64,000 nucleotides of DNA, taken from the NCBI RefSeq assembly GCF_003259315.1, contig NZ_QLLT01000012.1:124001-188000 (forward strand), read 5' to 3'. The notes below the pieces were generated by a model that saw only the letters and a program-made list of their open reading frames with translations, made no database searches and was not told where the DNA came from. The translations under genes were made by a program, and so were the position numbers. Source of the DNA: Kitasatospora sp. SolWspMP-SS2h. Its GTDB lineage: Bacteria; Actinomycetota; Actinomycetes; Streptomycetales; Streptomycetaceae. The first letter of the stretch is position 1; each line of letters opens with the position of its first letter. Shown here piece after piece: positions 1 to 10,124 of this stretch.

Positions 1-2
1 CG

Positions 3-62
3 GTGGCGATGATCCGTGCCGTACGGAAGGAACTGGAACGACGCCCCCTGTCCGCGACCTGA
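3..62 (+). CDS. 3' end of an XRE-type regulator (partial)
   Basis: The frame is open from the window edge and stops at 60-62. The visible tail, VAMIRAVRKEL followed by nine residues, closely resembles the end of the complete XRE/DUF5753 regulator at 47952-48785, which ends RIRVVRKELS. It lies directly before a DUF397 gene, the usual partner of such regulators. The N-terminal helix-turn-helix part lies outside the window, so the call rests on the tail and the gene order. Confidence 0.6.
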   Translation: MAMIRAVRKELERRPLSAT

Positions 63-262
63 GCGCCGCGCGTTGGACCAAGTCGAGCTACAGCGCCAAC
101 GGCGGGCAGTGCGTCGAACCGGCGCTGAACCTCGTTCAGGTCCACGGCATCGTCCCGGTCCGCGACTCGAAGGATCCCGAGGGCCCTGCCCTGGTGTTCC
201 CCACCGCTGCCTGGGCGGCCTTCGCCTCGGCCGTCCGCAGTGGCGAACTCGGCTCGGTCTGA
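38..262 (+). CDS. DUF397 domain protein
   Basis: About 74 residues with the DUF397 pattern: LSAARWTKSSYSANGGQCVE near the start, then VPVRDSKDPEGPALVF and a C-terminal AAFASAVRSGELGSV-like tail. DUF397 proteins are small actinobacterial proteins encoded beside XRE regulators; their molecular role is poorly defined. Oddity: this frame has no ATG, GTG or TTG between base 2 and the conserved core. A GAAGGA ribosome-site-like run at 26-31 precedes ACG at 38-40, where a start would be expected. The start is therefore a mutated or unusual codon, or lies upstream of the window. The gene overlaps the preceding regulator's end. Confidence 0.75.
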   Translation, partial: TTPPVRDLSAARWTKSSYSANGGQCVEPALNLVQVHGIVPVRDSKDPEGPALVFPTAAWAAFASAVRSGELGSV

Positions 263-313
263 CAGCACCCCGCTCCGCCGAGCCCCCTCCCGCAGGGGGC
301 TTTCGGCCGTCCT

Positions 314-548
314 GAGGGCTGTTCCCGTAACTGATCTTCGGGGTGGTCGAGAGCCAGGCTCGCTGACTGCCGGGGCGTTGGTCTGTGCGGCCTGAAGAAG
401 TTTGTGCAGGCGGGCGATGCCGGGCATCGCGTGGTGGATGCCGTCTCCCTTGAGTCGGCAGTCCGTCAGGGTCTTCCAGGTCCTCATCCGCGCGAAGACG
501 TGCTCGACGCGGGCCCGCACCTGCTTGTGCTCACGGTTGTGCTCGACC
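314..548 (-). pseudogene. IS5-type transposase, C-terminal remnant with one IS end
   Basis: The minus strand reads HNREHKQVRARVEHVFARMR, then RLKGDGIHHAMPGIARLHKL, the conserved C-terminal part of IS5/IS112-like transposases of streptomycetes. The upstream transposase domain is missing and a stop codon lies six codons before this block. At 314-332 GAGGGCTGTTCCCGTAACT looks like the terminal inverted repeat of such elements. No matching second end was found, so this is the truncated right end of a dead element. It abuts and slightly overlaps the next minus-strand ORF, suggesting that it broke that gene's 3' end. Confidence 0.8.
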
Positions 549-1007
549 TGTCACTCGGCCAGTGGTGGTAGTCGCCGTAGCCGAGTCGGTGCCGAGCGGC
601 CAGCGGTAACCGGCATCATGCAAACCGGCCAGGGCCGCATGATCGTTGGACACCAGCACTTGGGCCAGTCGAGCTGCGGCCGCGACCACAGCAGGCCAGC
701 CAGGGGAATCCAGATAGACCTCGTCGCGGGCATCAGCGCCGACCGAGTCCTGCACTGCGCTGTACGCAGCACCGAGACGGGACATCAACTCGACTTCCTG
801 CTTGGTACGAAGGGACTGCCCCAACCACGGCAGCGGATTGTTCGCATCGCAGAAGTCATCGAAAAGCACGTGCACCGTGTGGTCGAGATCCTCGAACTGC
901 TCCGGATCCGGCCACACCTCTCGCTGCCATGTCGGACTGGCCAACGCCACAACAGCGGGCACGAGGTGAAGGCGGTAGAAGGGCAGAGCAATGCCGTGAT
1001 CGATCAC
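531..1007 (-). CDS. Conserved actinobacterial protein (SCO4402-like), 3' end probably replaced
   Basis: A 158-residue ORF from GTG at 1007. Residues about 14-125 look like a small Streptomyces family with the pattern VVALASPTWQREVW, a run of acidic and aromatic residues, and YLDSPGWPAVVAAA. I relate it to SCO4402-type proteins from memory; some relatives occur as immunity-like proteins, but function here is unknown. The last about 25 residues (threonine- and alanine-rich) do not look like the family. They run up to the IS remnant, so the original C-terminus was probably lost. Confidence 0.55.
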   Translation of the reverse strand: MIDHGIALPFYRLHLVPAVVALASPTWQREVWPDPEQFEDLDHTVHVLFDDFCDANNPLPWLGQSLRTKQEVELMSRLGAAYSAVQDSVGADARDEVYLDSPGWPAVVAAAARLAQVLVSNDHAALAGLHDAGYRWPLGTDSATATTTTGRVTGRAQP

Positions 1008-1072
1008 CAGCCGAGACTACTCACCCAGTGATCGGCCGGACAGTTCCCGGCCGGGTGGTGTCACCGTCACAG

Positions 1073-1511
1073 CTACTCGAACTGGAAGAACGGATGAAGC
1101 AGTCCCGAGGCTGGGAGATCGCGAACAGGGCGCGATCGGTCATCGACCGGGCGGTCAGCGGATCGACGGAGGTGCGGGCGGCGGTGCTCCAGGACGGGGC
1201 GAGCGGACCGGCGTCGGTGAAGTCCGGCGGGTGGAGCGAGATCACTCGGATGCCCTCGGGGCGCAGCCGGGCTGAGAGCACGTCGGCGAAGCCTGCTTGA
1301 GCGGCCTTGGCGCTGGAGAACGCCGGGTGCGAGGCGGAGCGGTGGTTGCGCGGCTCGGCGCCGGCGGAGACCAGGTTGACCACGTCGGCGGAAGCGCGCG
1401 GCAGCGGGAGCAGGTGGCGGGTGAGCGGGACGGTGGCGGCGATGGTGCCGGCGGCGGCCTCCGCAGCGGTCTTCCGCGCCGGTGACGACCAGGACGGTCG
1501 GCCAGTTCCAT
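1073..1511 (-). pseudogene. Short-chain dehydrogenase/reductase pseudogene
   Basis: Starts at ATG 1511 with MELAD. After a frame change it reads VLVVTGAE, the first strand of an SDR Rossmann fold. The next recognisable part is GTIAATVPLTRHLL, ADVVNLVSAGAEPRN, then FSSAKAAQAGFADVLSARL and PEGIRVISLHPPDF. The whole nucleotide-binding half between VTGAE and GTIAAT is deleted, and the catalytic Tyr of YxxxK is Phe. Near the 3' end one extra T shifts RDCFIRSFQFE out of frame. About 440 bases remain of an expected 720. Confidence 0.75.
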
Positions 1512-1563
1512 CGGTGGCCACCTCTCGGTGGCGCGTTCCCGGTGGGGGAACATACCGGTACGG

Positions 1564-2034
1564 ATGGAGGGAGCCGGGGTGCGGGGCTGGGGTGCGGAGG
1601 TGGCGGTGGTGTGCGGGTGTGGGGCGCGGGCGTGGCGGGAGGTGGGGCAGTCCGTTCGGGGTGGGCGGCTGTGCTGGGACGCGGAGTTGCGGTGTGCGGG
1701 GTGCGGGGGCGGCGGCTGTCCGGGGTTCGGGGAGGGGGACGCGCCGGGCTGGGTCCGTGGGCCGCTGCTGGAGCGGTACGGGCCGGTGGTGGTGCGGTTG
1801 GTCGATCCGGGGGCGGGGCGGGGTGCGGTGCTGCGGGTGGTGCGGGCGGCCTGGCCGGTGACGTTGTCGCAGGCCGTCGAGGTGCTGGGGCGGCTGGCCG
1901 GGGAGGGGGTGGCGGGGACACCCGCGGAGGCGGCGTGGCTGTGCGGGCGGTTGGCGGGGCAGGGGGTGGCGGCCGAGGCCGTGCCCGGTCCGGCGGGGGC
2001 GGGCGGCGGGTGGCCGTGGGGGGCGTCCGGGTGA
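1564..2034 (+). CDS. Small actinobacterial hypothetical protein
   Basis: A 156-residue protein from ATG 1564. It has an early cysteine pair (VVCGCGARAW), then LCWDAELRCAGCGGGGC, which could form a zinc-ribbon-like module near residues 15-55. A helical half follows with WVRGPLLERYGPVVVRLVDP and a region ending VEVLGRLAGEGVAGT. I recognise the overall pattern from unnamed Streptomyces proteins but not a function. Its neighbour on the left is a pseudogene; on the right it converges on the membrane protein gene ending at 2047. Confidence 0.65.
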   Translation: MEGAGVRGWGAEVAVVCGCGARAWREVGQSVRGGRLCWDAELRCAGCGGGGCPGFGEGDAPGWVRGPLLERYGPVVVRLVDPGAGRGAVLRVVRAAWPVTLSQAVEVLGRLAGEGVAGTPAEAAWLCGRLAGQGVAAEAVPGPAGAGGGWPWGASG

Positions 2035-2046
2035 GGGGGGCGGGGG

Positions 2047-3432
2047 TCAGTCATGGTGGGGTTCGGTGGAGCGGTGGCGGTGGGCGGCGCGGGTGAACTG
2101 GCCGGTGCCGACGCGGGCGGCGAGGGTGTCGTCGGGGCCGGAGAGGAGGGAGCCGTAGCCGGTGGCGGCCCAGAGGCTGCGGTCGGCGGGGACTTCGAAG
2201 TAGGGGACGGTGCGGCCCTGGTCGCGGACGGCGAGCACCTGCGGGGAGCGGCGGGCCTTGAGGGCCTGGCCGCAGTCCGCGCAGACGGCGACGTCGACGC
2301 GTTCGCGGCGGCCGAGCGGGCGCCAGGTGGTGCGGCGGGCGGCGGTGCCGTGCCGGGGGTCGAAGAAGCAGAGCGGCAGCCGGGGTTCGGGGGCGAGCGC
2401 GGCGCGGCCCTCGGCGGCCAGGGCGAGCACGCCGGCCAGGTCGGGGATGCCGTCGGCGCCGTCCAGGACCCGGCCGGCCGCGTCGTAGGCGTCCAGGGCG
2501 CGGCCCAGGCCGGGGGTGGAGCCGTCGGCCTCGTCCAGGGCCGCGCCGAGGGCGAGCACCTCGTCGGCGGCCTGGCGGCGCAGCCCGGCCTCGTCGGCGG
2601 CCCGGTCGGCGGCGAACACCGCGTCGGGGAAGGTGAACGCGGTGTGCCGGGGCCGGCGGCGGCTGCGGGCGACCAGGGCGGCGCCGACCACCAGGGCGAG
2701 CACCAGCGCCGCGGCGAGCGCGAACGGGCCGGTGGCGGACGAGGAGGAGGACGCGCCGGGGGTGTCGTCGGTGTGCGGGCGGGCCGAGTACTCGCGGTCG
2801 ACCCGGTCCGCCTCGGCCTTGTAGACCTCGGTGCCCTTGCCGGTGGCGACCAGGTCGATCACCCGGCCGACCTTGGCGGCCAGTCCGGCGTCCTTGAGTT
2901 CCTTGAGCAGGCCGACGGCGTTGGCCGAGTCGCGGACCTGGTGGGTGTCGGCGGGCCACTCGAAGCCGTTCAGCCAGCTGCCGTAGTCGTCGCTGGTGAC
3001 CATGATCAGCGGCGACTGGCCGAGGCGTTCCTGCACCACGGCGGCCATCGCCTTGGCGCTGCCGTCGAAGGCGTCGCCCTTCTGGAGCGGCACCAGCACG
3101 ACCTTGACGGGCAGTCCGGTCGCGGCGATCTGCTCGGTGAGCTGCTGCTGCTGGGCGGGGGTGACGGCGGCGGCGAAGGCCGGGTCGACGTACACCGGGG
3201 AGGTCTTCAGCGCCTCGGCGATGCTCGCGCCGGTCGCCGTGGTGGCGGGGGTGGCGTCGGCCCGGGCGGGGGCGCCGGTACCGGCACCGAGCAGGGCGGC
3301 GCAGGCCAGCAGCAGGACGGCCAGCAGGCGGGAGGCCAACGGGCGGGAGGCCGGGAGGCGGGAGGCCGCCCGCCCGGTGGGCACGGTCGGCGCGGTCGCG
3401 GCGGTCGGCGGGGTGCGGCGGTCACTGGACAC
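2047..3432 (-). CDS. Membrane protein with extracellular PVYV module and cytosolic C-x5-H...C-x2-C motif
   Basis: 461 residues from GTG 3432. Residues about 30-58 form a signal peptide. Residues 70-215 form an extracellular alpha/beta module starting SPVYVDPAF and containing VKVVLVPLQ, reminiscent of TPM-type domains. A Ser-rich linker leads to one membrane helix near 237-255. The cytosolic part is helical and holds C355, H361, C384 and C387, a plausible metal site. The same order and the same spacing logic occur in the neighbour at 3422-5788, whose end overlaps this start by 11 bases, so the two are co-transcribed and translationally coupled. Function unknown; I infer a paired envelope complex. 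Confidence 0.8.
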   Translation of the reverse strand: MSSDRRTPPTAATAPTVPTGRAASRLPASRPLASRLLAVLLLACAALLGAGTGAPARADATPATTATGASIAEALKTSPVYVDPAFAAAVTPAQQQQLTEQIAATGLPVKVVLVPLQKGDAFDGSAKAMAAVVQERLGQSPLIMVTSDDYGSWLNGFEWPADTHQVRDSANAVGLLKELKDAGLAAKVGRVIDLVATGKGTEVYKAEADRVDREYSARPHTDDTPGASSSSSATGPFALAAALVLALVVGAALVARSRRRPRHTAFTFPDAVFAADRAADEAGLRRQAADEVLALGAALDEADGSTPGLGRALDAYDAAGRVLDGADGIPDLAGVLALAAEGRAALAPEPRLPLCFFDPRHGTAARRTTWRPLGRRERVDVAVCADCGQALKARRSPQVLAVRDQGRTVPYFEVPADRSLWAATGYGSLLSGPDDTLAARVGTGQFTRAAHRHRSTEPHHD

Positions 3433-5788
3433 TGGCGGACTCCCTGGCCCTGAGGATGAGTGCGTCGAGGCCCTCGCGCGCGGACGGCAGGACCTGCCCG
3501 GCCTGGTCCCAGGCGGGGCGGGTGCGGTCGTCCGGGCCGGGCGGGCGCAGCAGCAGCCGGTCGGCCTCGGCCCGGCGGGTGGCCAGGTCGACGGGGTCGC
3601 GGGTGGTGCCGCCGCTGCGGAGGGCGTCCCGGCAGTCGGAGCAGAGCTGGGCGGAGCCGGGGCCCAGCTCGACGGCGGGGAACCAGGACGGGACCCGGCC
3701 GCCGTCGGCCGTGCCGTGCAGCGGGTTGAGCCGGCACAGCAGCGGGCCCCGGCGGCCGTGCAGGGCGTCGAACCCGGCCCGGGCGAGGGCGGTGGCGGCG
3801 GCCAGGTCGGACGGCTCGGCGGTGCGCAACCCGTCCGCGCCGACCAGGAGTTCGGCGGCGTCCAGGCAGTCCCAGGCGCGGGCCCGGCCGGGGGCGTCCT
3901 GGTCGACGGCGGCCAGCCGGACGGCGAGGGCGCGGACGTCCTCCTCGGCCCAGGCCCGCAGGTGGCGGGTGGACGGCCGGGCGGCGGTGCGCCGGGGGCC
4001 GGGGGCGCGCTGCGGGGCGGCCGGGGCGGCGGCCAGGGCGCGCCGGGAGCGGAGCACGGCCCGGCCGGCGGCGATCGCGGCCCAGGCGAGCAGCAGCAGG
4101 AGGCCGTACACCATCGCGCCGAGGATCAGGCCGCCGCCGAAGTCGTCGCCGAACAGCGGCGGCAGCCTGTTGCCGCGCAGTTCGGGCAGGTCGGAGCGGC
4201 CGGCGCCGGACGACGGTTCGCCGGTGGGCCGGGCGGCGGCCACCTGGTCCAGGACGCTGTTCAGCCGGTCCGGGAGGCGCAGGTCGTCGGAGTCGGTGCT
4301 GCGGTCGGGGTAGCGCAGGTCGGCGCGGCGGAACCGGCTGGGGGCGTCCGTGCCGACGGGGCCGTACTCGGCGAGTTCGACGTAGCCGCGGACCGGGTCG
4401 ACCTGGACGTACACGCCGTCCCGGCCGGTGCGCCGGTGCACCTGGGCGAGCAGGGTGGCGCCGTCGCCCTCGCTCTCGTCGTCGGAGTCGGAGGCGGTGA
4501 ACAGCAGGTACACCGGGGTCTTGGCCGCGAGGTCGGCCATCCGCTGCCGGACGGCCGCGAGTTGGGCGGGCGTCAGCACGGTCGGGGCGGAGGCGTCCTG
4601 GTAGACGCCGTCGGCGGTGAGCGCGGCGGCGGCCTCGGTGGTGCGGGCCTCCAGGTCGGCCCGGGTGACGGTGAGGTCGGGGCCGTCGGTGGTCTGCGGG
4701 AAGACCGCGGGCGCGGCGAACACCACGCCGAGCACGGCGGCCGCGGTGGCCAGCAGGGTCACCGCGAGGACGCCGCGGTGCCGCGGCTCGGCGACGCGGG
4801 CGGAGGCGCGGGCGGCGGCGGGCCGCTTCGCGGAGCCCTTCGCGGAGCCTTTCGCCGGGCCCTTGGCGGAACCCTTCGCGGGGCTCTTCGTCAGACCCTT
4901 GGTGGGGCGCTTCGTGCGGCCCTCGGCGGGCTTCTTGCCCAGGTCGACGGCCCCGGACCGGCGGAGCGGGCGGCGGCGGGAGAGGCGCAGGCCGAGGGCG
5001 AGCAGCAGGCCGGGGAGGACCACGACGGCCAGGCCGAGCAGCAGGTTCTGGTTCTGCCGGTCGGTGGCGGACATGTACCGCCGGGGGTAGTCGCCGTCGC
5101 GGCGTTCGGTCGCGCGCGCCTCGGCGGCGACCTGGTCCTCGCCCCGGCCCACCCGGTCGGTGAAGGCGGTGAACCCGGCGAGCGGTCCGGCGTCGTACGG
5201 GGTGACGCGGTTGGCGATCCGGGCGGCGTCGGCGGCGGCGGGGAGGTCGACGCCGAACGCGGAGACGGTCAGGTCGCCGAACTCCCCCACCAGCACGTAC
5301 AGGCCGTCGGCGCCCAGCCGGTCGTGCACCTGGGCGAGCAGGGTCCGGTCGGCGTTCGGCAGCACCAGGACGTAGGTGGGCACGCCGGTGCGCCGCGCGA
5401 CGGCGGCGAACTGCGGGGCGAGCGAACGCGGTATCCGGCGCGGCAGGTCGGCGGAGACGTAGACCGGGTCCCTGCGCAGTTCGGCGGCCAGCCGCTCGGC
5501 CTGGGACGCCTCGGCGGGCAACTGCCCGGCGGCGGGGGCGGTCGCGGTGGCCGGAGCGGTCGCGGTGGCCGGAGCGGTCGCGGTGGCCGAAGCGGTCGCG
5601 GTGGCCGAAGCCGTAGCACTCGGGTCGGCGGCGGTAGCCGGGGCGGCGGCGGTGCCGAGCAGCGCCAGCGCGGCGAGCACGGCCGCGGTGGCCACCAAGG
5701 CTCCCGGGGCTCCCGGGGCTTCCGGGACTCCGGGGAGCACCGGTCGGGTCGGCCGTCTCCGGCCCGGTGTCCGCTTCTGTGTCCGCAT
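3422..5788 (-). CDS. Multi-module membrane protein, larger partner of the 2047-3432 protein
   Basis: 788 residues from ATG 5788. The signal peptide (about 28-54) is followed by an Ala-Thr-Pro repeat linker, then extracellular module 1 (105-225, DPVYVSADL). Membrane helix 248-268 comes next, then a cytosolic loop made of K-G-x-x-K-x-P-A repeats (285-325). A second helix (340-362), extracellular module 2 (385-515, ADGVYQDAS and TPVYLLF), a third helix (553-578) and a cytosolic domain with C685, H691, C716 and C719 complete it. The C-x5-H...C-x2-C signature matches the downstream protein. Longer upstream starts would run antisense through the UvrA-like gene and were rejected. Role unknown. Confidence 0.8.
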   Translation of the reverse strand: MRTQKRTPGRRRPTRPVLPGVPEAPGAPGALVATAAVLAALALLGTAAAPATAADPSATASATATASATATAPATATAPATATAPAAGQLPAEASQAERLAAELRRDPVYVSADLPRRIPRSLAPQFAAVARRTGVPTYVLVLPNADRTLLAQVHDRLGADGLYVLVGEFGDLTVSAFGVDLPAAADAARIANRVTPYDAGPLAGFTAFTDRVGRGEDQVAAEARATERRDGDYPRRYMSATDRQNQNLLLGLAVVVLPGLLLALGLRLSRRRPLRRSGAVDLGKKPAEGRTKRPTKGLTKSPAKGSAKGPAKGSAKGSAKRPAAARASARVAEPRHRGVLAVTLLATAAAVLGVVFAAPAVFPQTTDGPDLTVTRADLEARTTEAAAALTADGVYQDASAPTVLTPAQLAAVRQRMADLAAKTPVYLLFTASDSDDESEGDGATLLAQVHRRTGRDGVYVQVDPVRGYVELAEYGPVGTDAPSRFRRADLRYPDRSTDSDDLRLPDRLNSVLDQVAAARPTGEPSSGAGRSDLPELRGNRLPPLFGDDFGGGLILGAMVYGLLLLLAWAAIAAGRAVLRSRRALAAAPAAPQRAPGPRRTAARPSTRHLRAWAEEDVRALAVRLAAVDQDAPGRARAWDCLDAAELLVGADGLRTAEPSDLAAATALARAGFDALHGRRGPLLCRLNPLHGTADGGRVPSWFPAVELGPGSAQLCSDCRDALRSGGTTRDPVDLATRRAEADRLLLRPPGPDDRTRPAWDQAGQVLPSAREGLDALILRARESASVQ

Positions 5789-5924
5789 GGGGCGCCTCCC
5801 GGTGGTTCGGCCGGTCACTTTACCCGCGCTTGATGGGGACGAGAACCGGTGCCCGTCGGTTCCGGATGGTTGGATCGGGGCGGCGGCGTCGCCACGGGCA
5901 CCGCCGGACGGAGGGACGAGGACG

Positions 5925-8369
<2,445 letters not shown>

Positions 8370-8379
8370 CGGACCGTCA

Positions 8380-8427
8380 CCGACCGTCGTCGCCCGGTGC
8401 GTTCGCGCGGGCGGCGGCGACGGTCGG
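8380..8427 (+). terminator. Hairpin after the UvrA-like gene
   Basis: CCGACCGTCG at 8380-8389 pairs with CGACGGTCGG at 8418-8427, starting 11 bases after the stop codon. There is no T-run, as is common in high-GC actinomycetes. Confidence 0.55.
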
Positions 8428-8611
8428 CCACCGCGCCGATCCCCTCCGTCACCCGCCGCCGCCCCTCCGGTCACTCCCCCGCATCGCCTCGGCAAAGTTT
8501 TCATCCCAGGCGGGTCTTCCCCCGCGACAGCGTCCCGGCCCCGGCCGAGAATGACAGCCGGTCTGCACGGAGCACGACAACGCGGGTACGGACGGTACCC
8601 GGTACGGGGGA

Positions 8612-9466
8612 ATGAGCATGGCCATCCAGCTGTCGCTGGCCGAACTGGACACCGAGCGCTGGACGGGGCTGGAGACCGCGCACTGGTCCAGCCCCGCGAC
8701 GATGGTGCCGCGGGTGCTGCGCCGGCTGGCCGCCCCCGGGCCCGGCGGCGCCCGCCCCGAGGACTGCGAACTGCTGCACTGCCTGGTCCCCGAACCGGGC
8801 CGGCCCGTCCCGTCCGCGGCCCCCGTCGCCCTGCCGTTCCTGCTCGCCCTGGCCGCCGACCCGGCCACCGGCACCGCCCGCGCCCCGCTCACCGTCCTGC
8901 TCGCCCGCCTGCTGCGCGCCGCCCCCGACCTGCCCGAACGGCACCGCTCGCACGCCCTGCCGCTGCTCACCGACCCGGACCCGGCGGTCCGCCGCGCCGC
9001 CCTTCCGCTCGCCCCCGACCCCGGCTGCCTGCTCGGCCTGTGGCGCACCGAGGCCGACCCGTCCGTCCGGCTCTCCCTGCTGCTCGCCCTCGCCCCCACC
9101 GGCACCACCGGCGCCCGCGCCGTCCTCTCCGAGACGCTCACCGAGGACCACCCGGCGCTGTACGTCGCCGCCGTACACGGCTCCGCCGCCTACGACCGCG
9201 ACCTGCCGGTCCGCCACCTCGACCGGCTGCTCACCCTGCTCACCGACCCCGCCCTGCGCCCGCGCTTCGACGACGTCTGGTACCCCCCGCAGCACACCGA
9301 ACCGCTCACCCGCGAGCACCTGCTCTGGTCGGTGTACGGGCTGCTGGCCCACCGCCCCGACCTCCGGGCCGACCTGCCCCGCCACCTGCTCGCCACGGCC
9401 GACCGCACCGGCGACGGGCGGCTCCGCCGGGAGGCCCTCCAGCTCGCCCGGCACCACGCGCCCTGA
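8612..9466 (+). CDS. HEAT-like repeat protein
   Basis: 284 residues from ATG 8612 with GGGGG immediately upstream; a second ATG two codons in is also possible. The protein is built of Leu/Ala-rich helical pairs (ALPLLTDPDPAVRRAALPLA, PSVRLSLLLALAPTG), typical of HEAT or PBS-lyase-like repeats. N-terminal WTGLETAHWSSPATMVPRVL and the DDVWYPPQHTEP segment resemble unnamed Streptomyces proteins. Such folds usually act as protein-binding scaffolds. No catalytic motif is visible. It stands alone between two terminating gene units. Confidence 0.7.
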   Translation: MSMAIQLSLAELDTERWTGLETAHWSSPATMVPRVLRRLAAPGPGGARPEDCELLHCLVPEPGRPVPSAAPVALPFLLALAADPATGTARAPLTVLLARLLRAAPDLPERHRSHALPLLTDPDPAVRRAALPLAPDPGCLLGLWRTEADPSVRLSLLLALAPTGTTGARAVLSETLTEDHPALYVAAVHGSAAYDRDLPVRHLDRLLTLLTDPALRPRFDDVWYPPQHTEPLTREHLLWSVYGLLAHRPDLRADLPRHLLATADRTGDGRLRREALQLARHHAP

Positions 9467-9493
9467 CCGCCCCGGCCCGCCCCGTTCCGGCTC

Positions 9494-9859
9494 TCAGCTC
9501 GGCAGCGGCTGTTCCACCGCCCGGGCCAGCGCGGCCCGCAGCCGGGTGAGCCGGGCGATCTCCTCGTCCAGCGCGGCGATCCGCCGCCGGACGACCGGCC
9601 CGCCGGAAGCGCTCCCGCACCGCCGGGCCGGGTCGGCGACCAGCAGGTCGAAGGACCCGGCGTGGCCGCGCAGGTCCTCGATGGTCAGCCCGAGCGCGAG
9701 CAGCCCCCGGATCACCCGGACCCGGGCCACGTCCGTCCCGTCGTAGTCCCGCTGCCCCCCGGCCGTCCGGGCCGGCGGCGGCATCAGGCCGCGCTCCTCG
9801 TACAGCCGCAACGCCCTGGGCGTCGCCCCGGCGGCCGCCGCCGCGTCCCCGATCCGCAT
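9494..9859 (-). CDS. MerR-family regulator
   Basis: 121 residues from ATG 9859. MRIGDAAAAAGATPRALRLY is the N-terminal winged helix-turn-helix of MerR proteins, followed by the typical wing with EERGLMPPP and the RDYDGTDVARVRVIRGLLAL helix. The C-terminus is a coiled-coil dimerisation helix (VRRRIAALDEEIARL) without an obvious effector domain; a single Cys lies near residue 80. It converges on the HEAT-like gene. The adjacent oxidoreductase gene on the same strand, ending at 10125, lies upstream across a 265-base gap and could be a target. Confidence 0.85.
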   Translation of the reverse strand: MRIGDAAAAAGATPRALRLYEERGLMPPPARTAGGQRDYDGTDVARVRVIRGLLALGLTIEDLRGHAGSFDLLVADPARRCGSASGGPVVRRRIAALDEEIARLTRLRAALARAVEQPLPS

Positions 9860-10124
9860 CCCCGCGCGTCCTTCCTCCCCGTGCCGCCCCGTCAAACCGC
9901 CACCACCGGACGGTTGTTCCCGCCGCCCGCGCTCGGCGGTGGGGACGGCCGGGACCGCGGGGGACGGGACGGTGGCGGAGCCCGCGGGGGACGGCGACCC
10001 GCACGGCACCCGGCGCGGCACCGGCCGCCACGCGGAGTCCGCCCGGCCACGCCCTCCCGGACGGCCGGGCGGCCGGGCAGCGCGTCCCCGGTCGCGGCCC
10101 TGGCCCCGGGGCCTGCGGCTTCCC

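Noticed and set aside
16..315. 99-codon plus-strand frame at the left end
   Set aside because: It is a shifted frame over the DUF397 gene; the DUF397 frame carries the recognisable domain.
2053..3453. 466-codon plus-strand frame opposite the 2047-3432 gene
   Set aside because: Gly/Ala/Val-rich sequence without domain structure; the minus strand has a signal peptide, a membrane helix and conserved motifs.
9860..10124. Possible small gene between the MerR and oxidoreductase genes
   Set aside because: Only Pro/Arg/Gly-rich frames without ribosome sites; treated as spacer.
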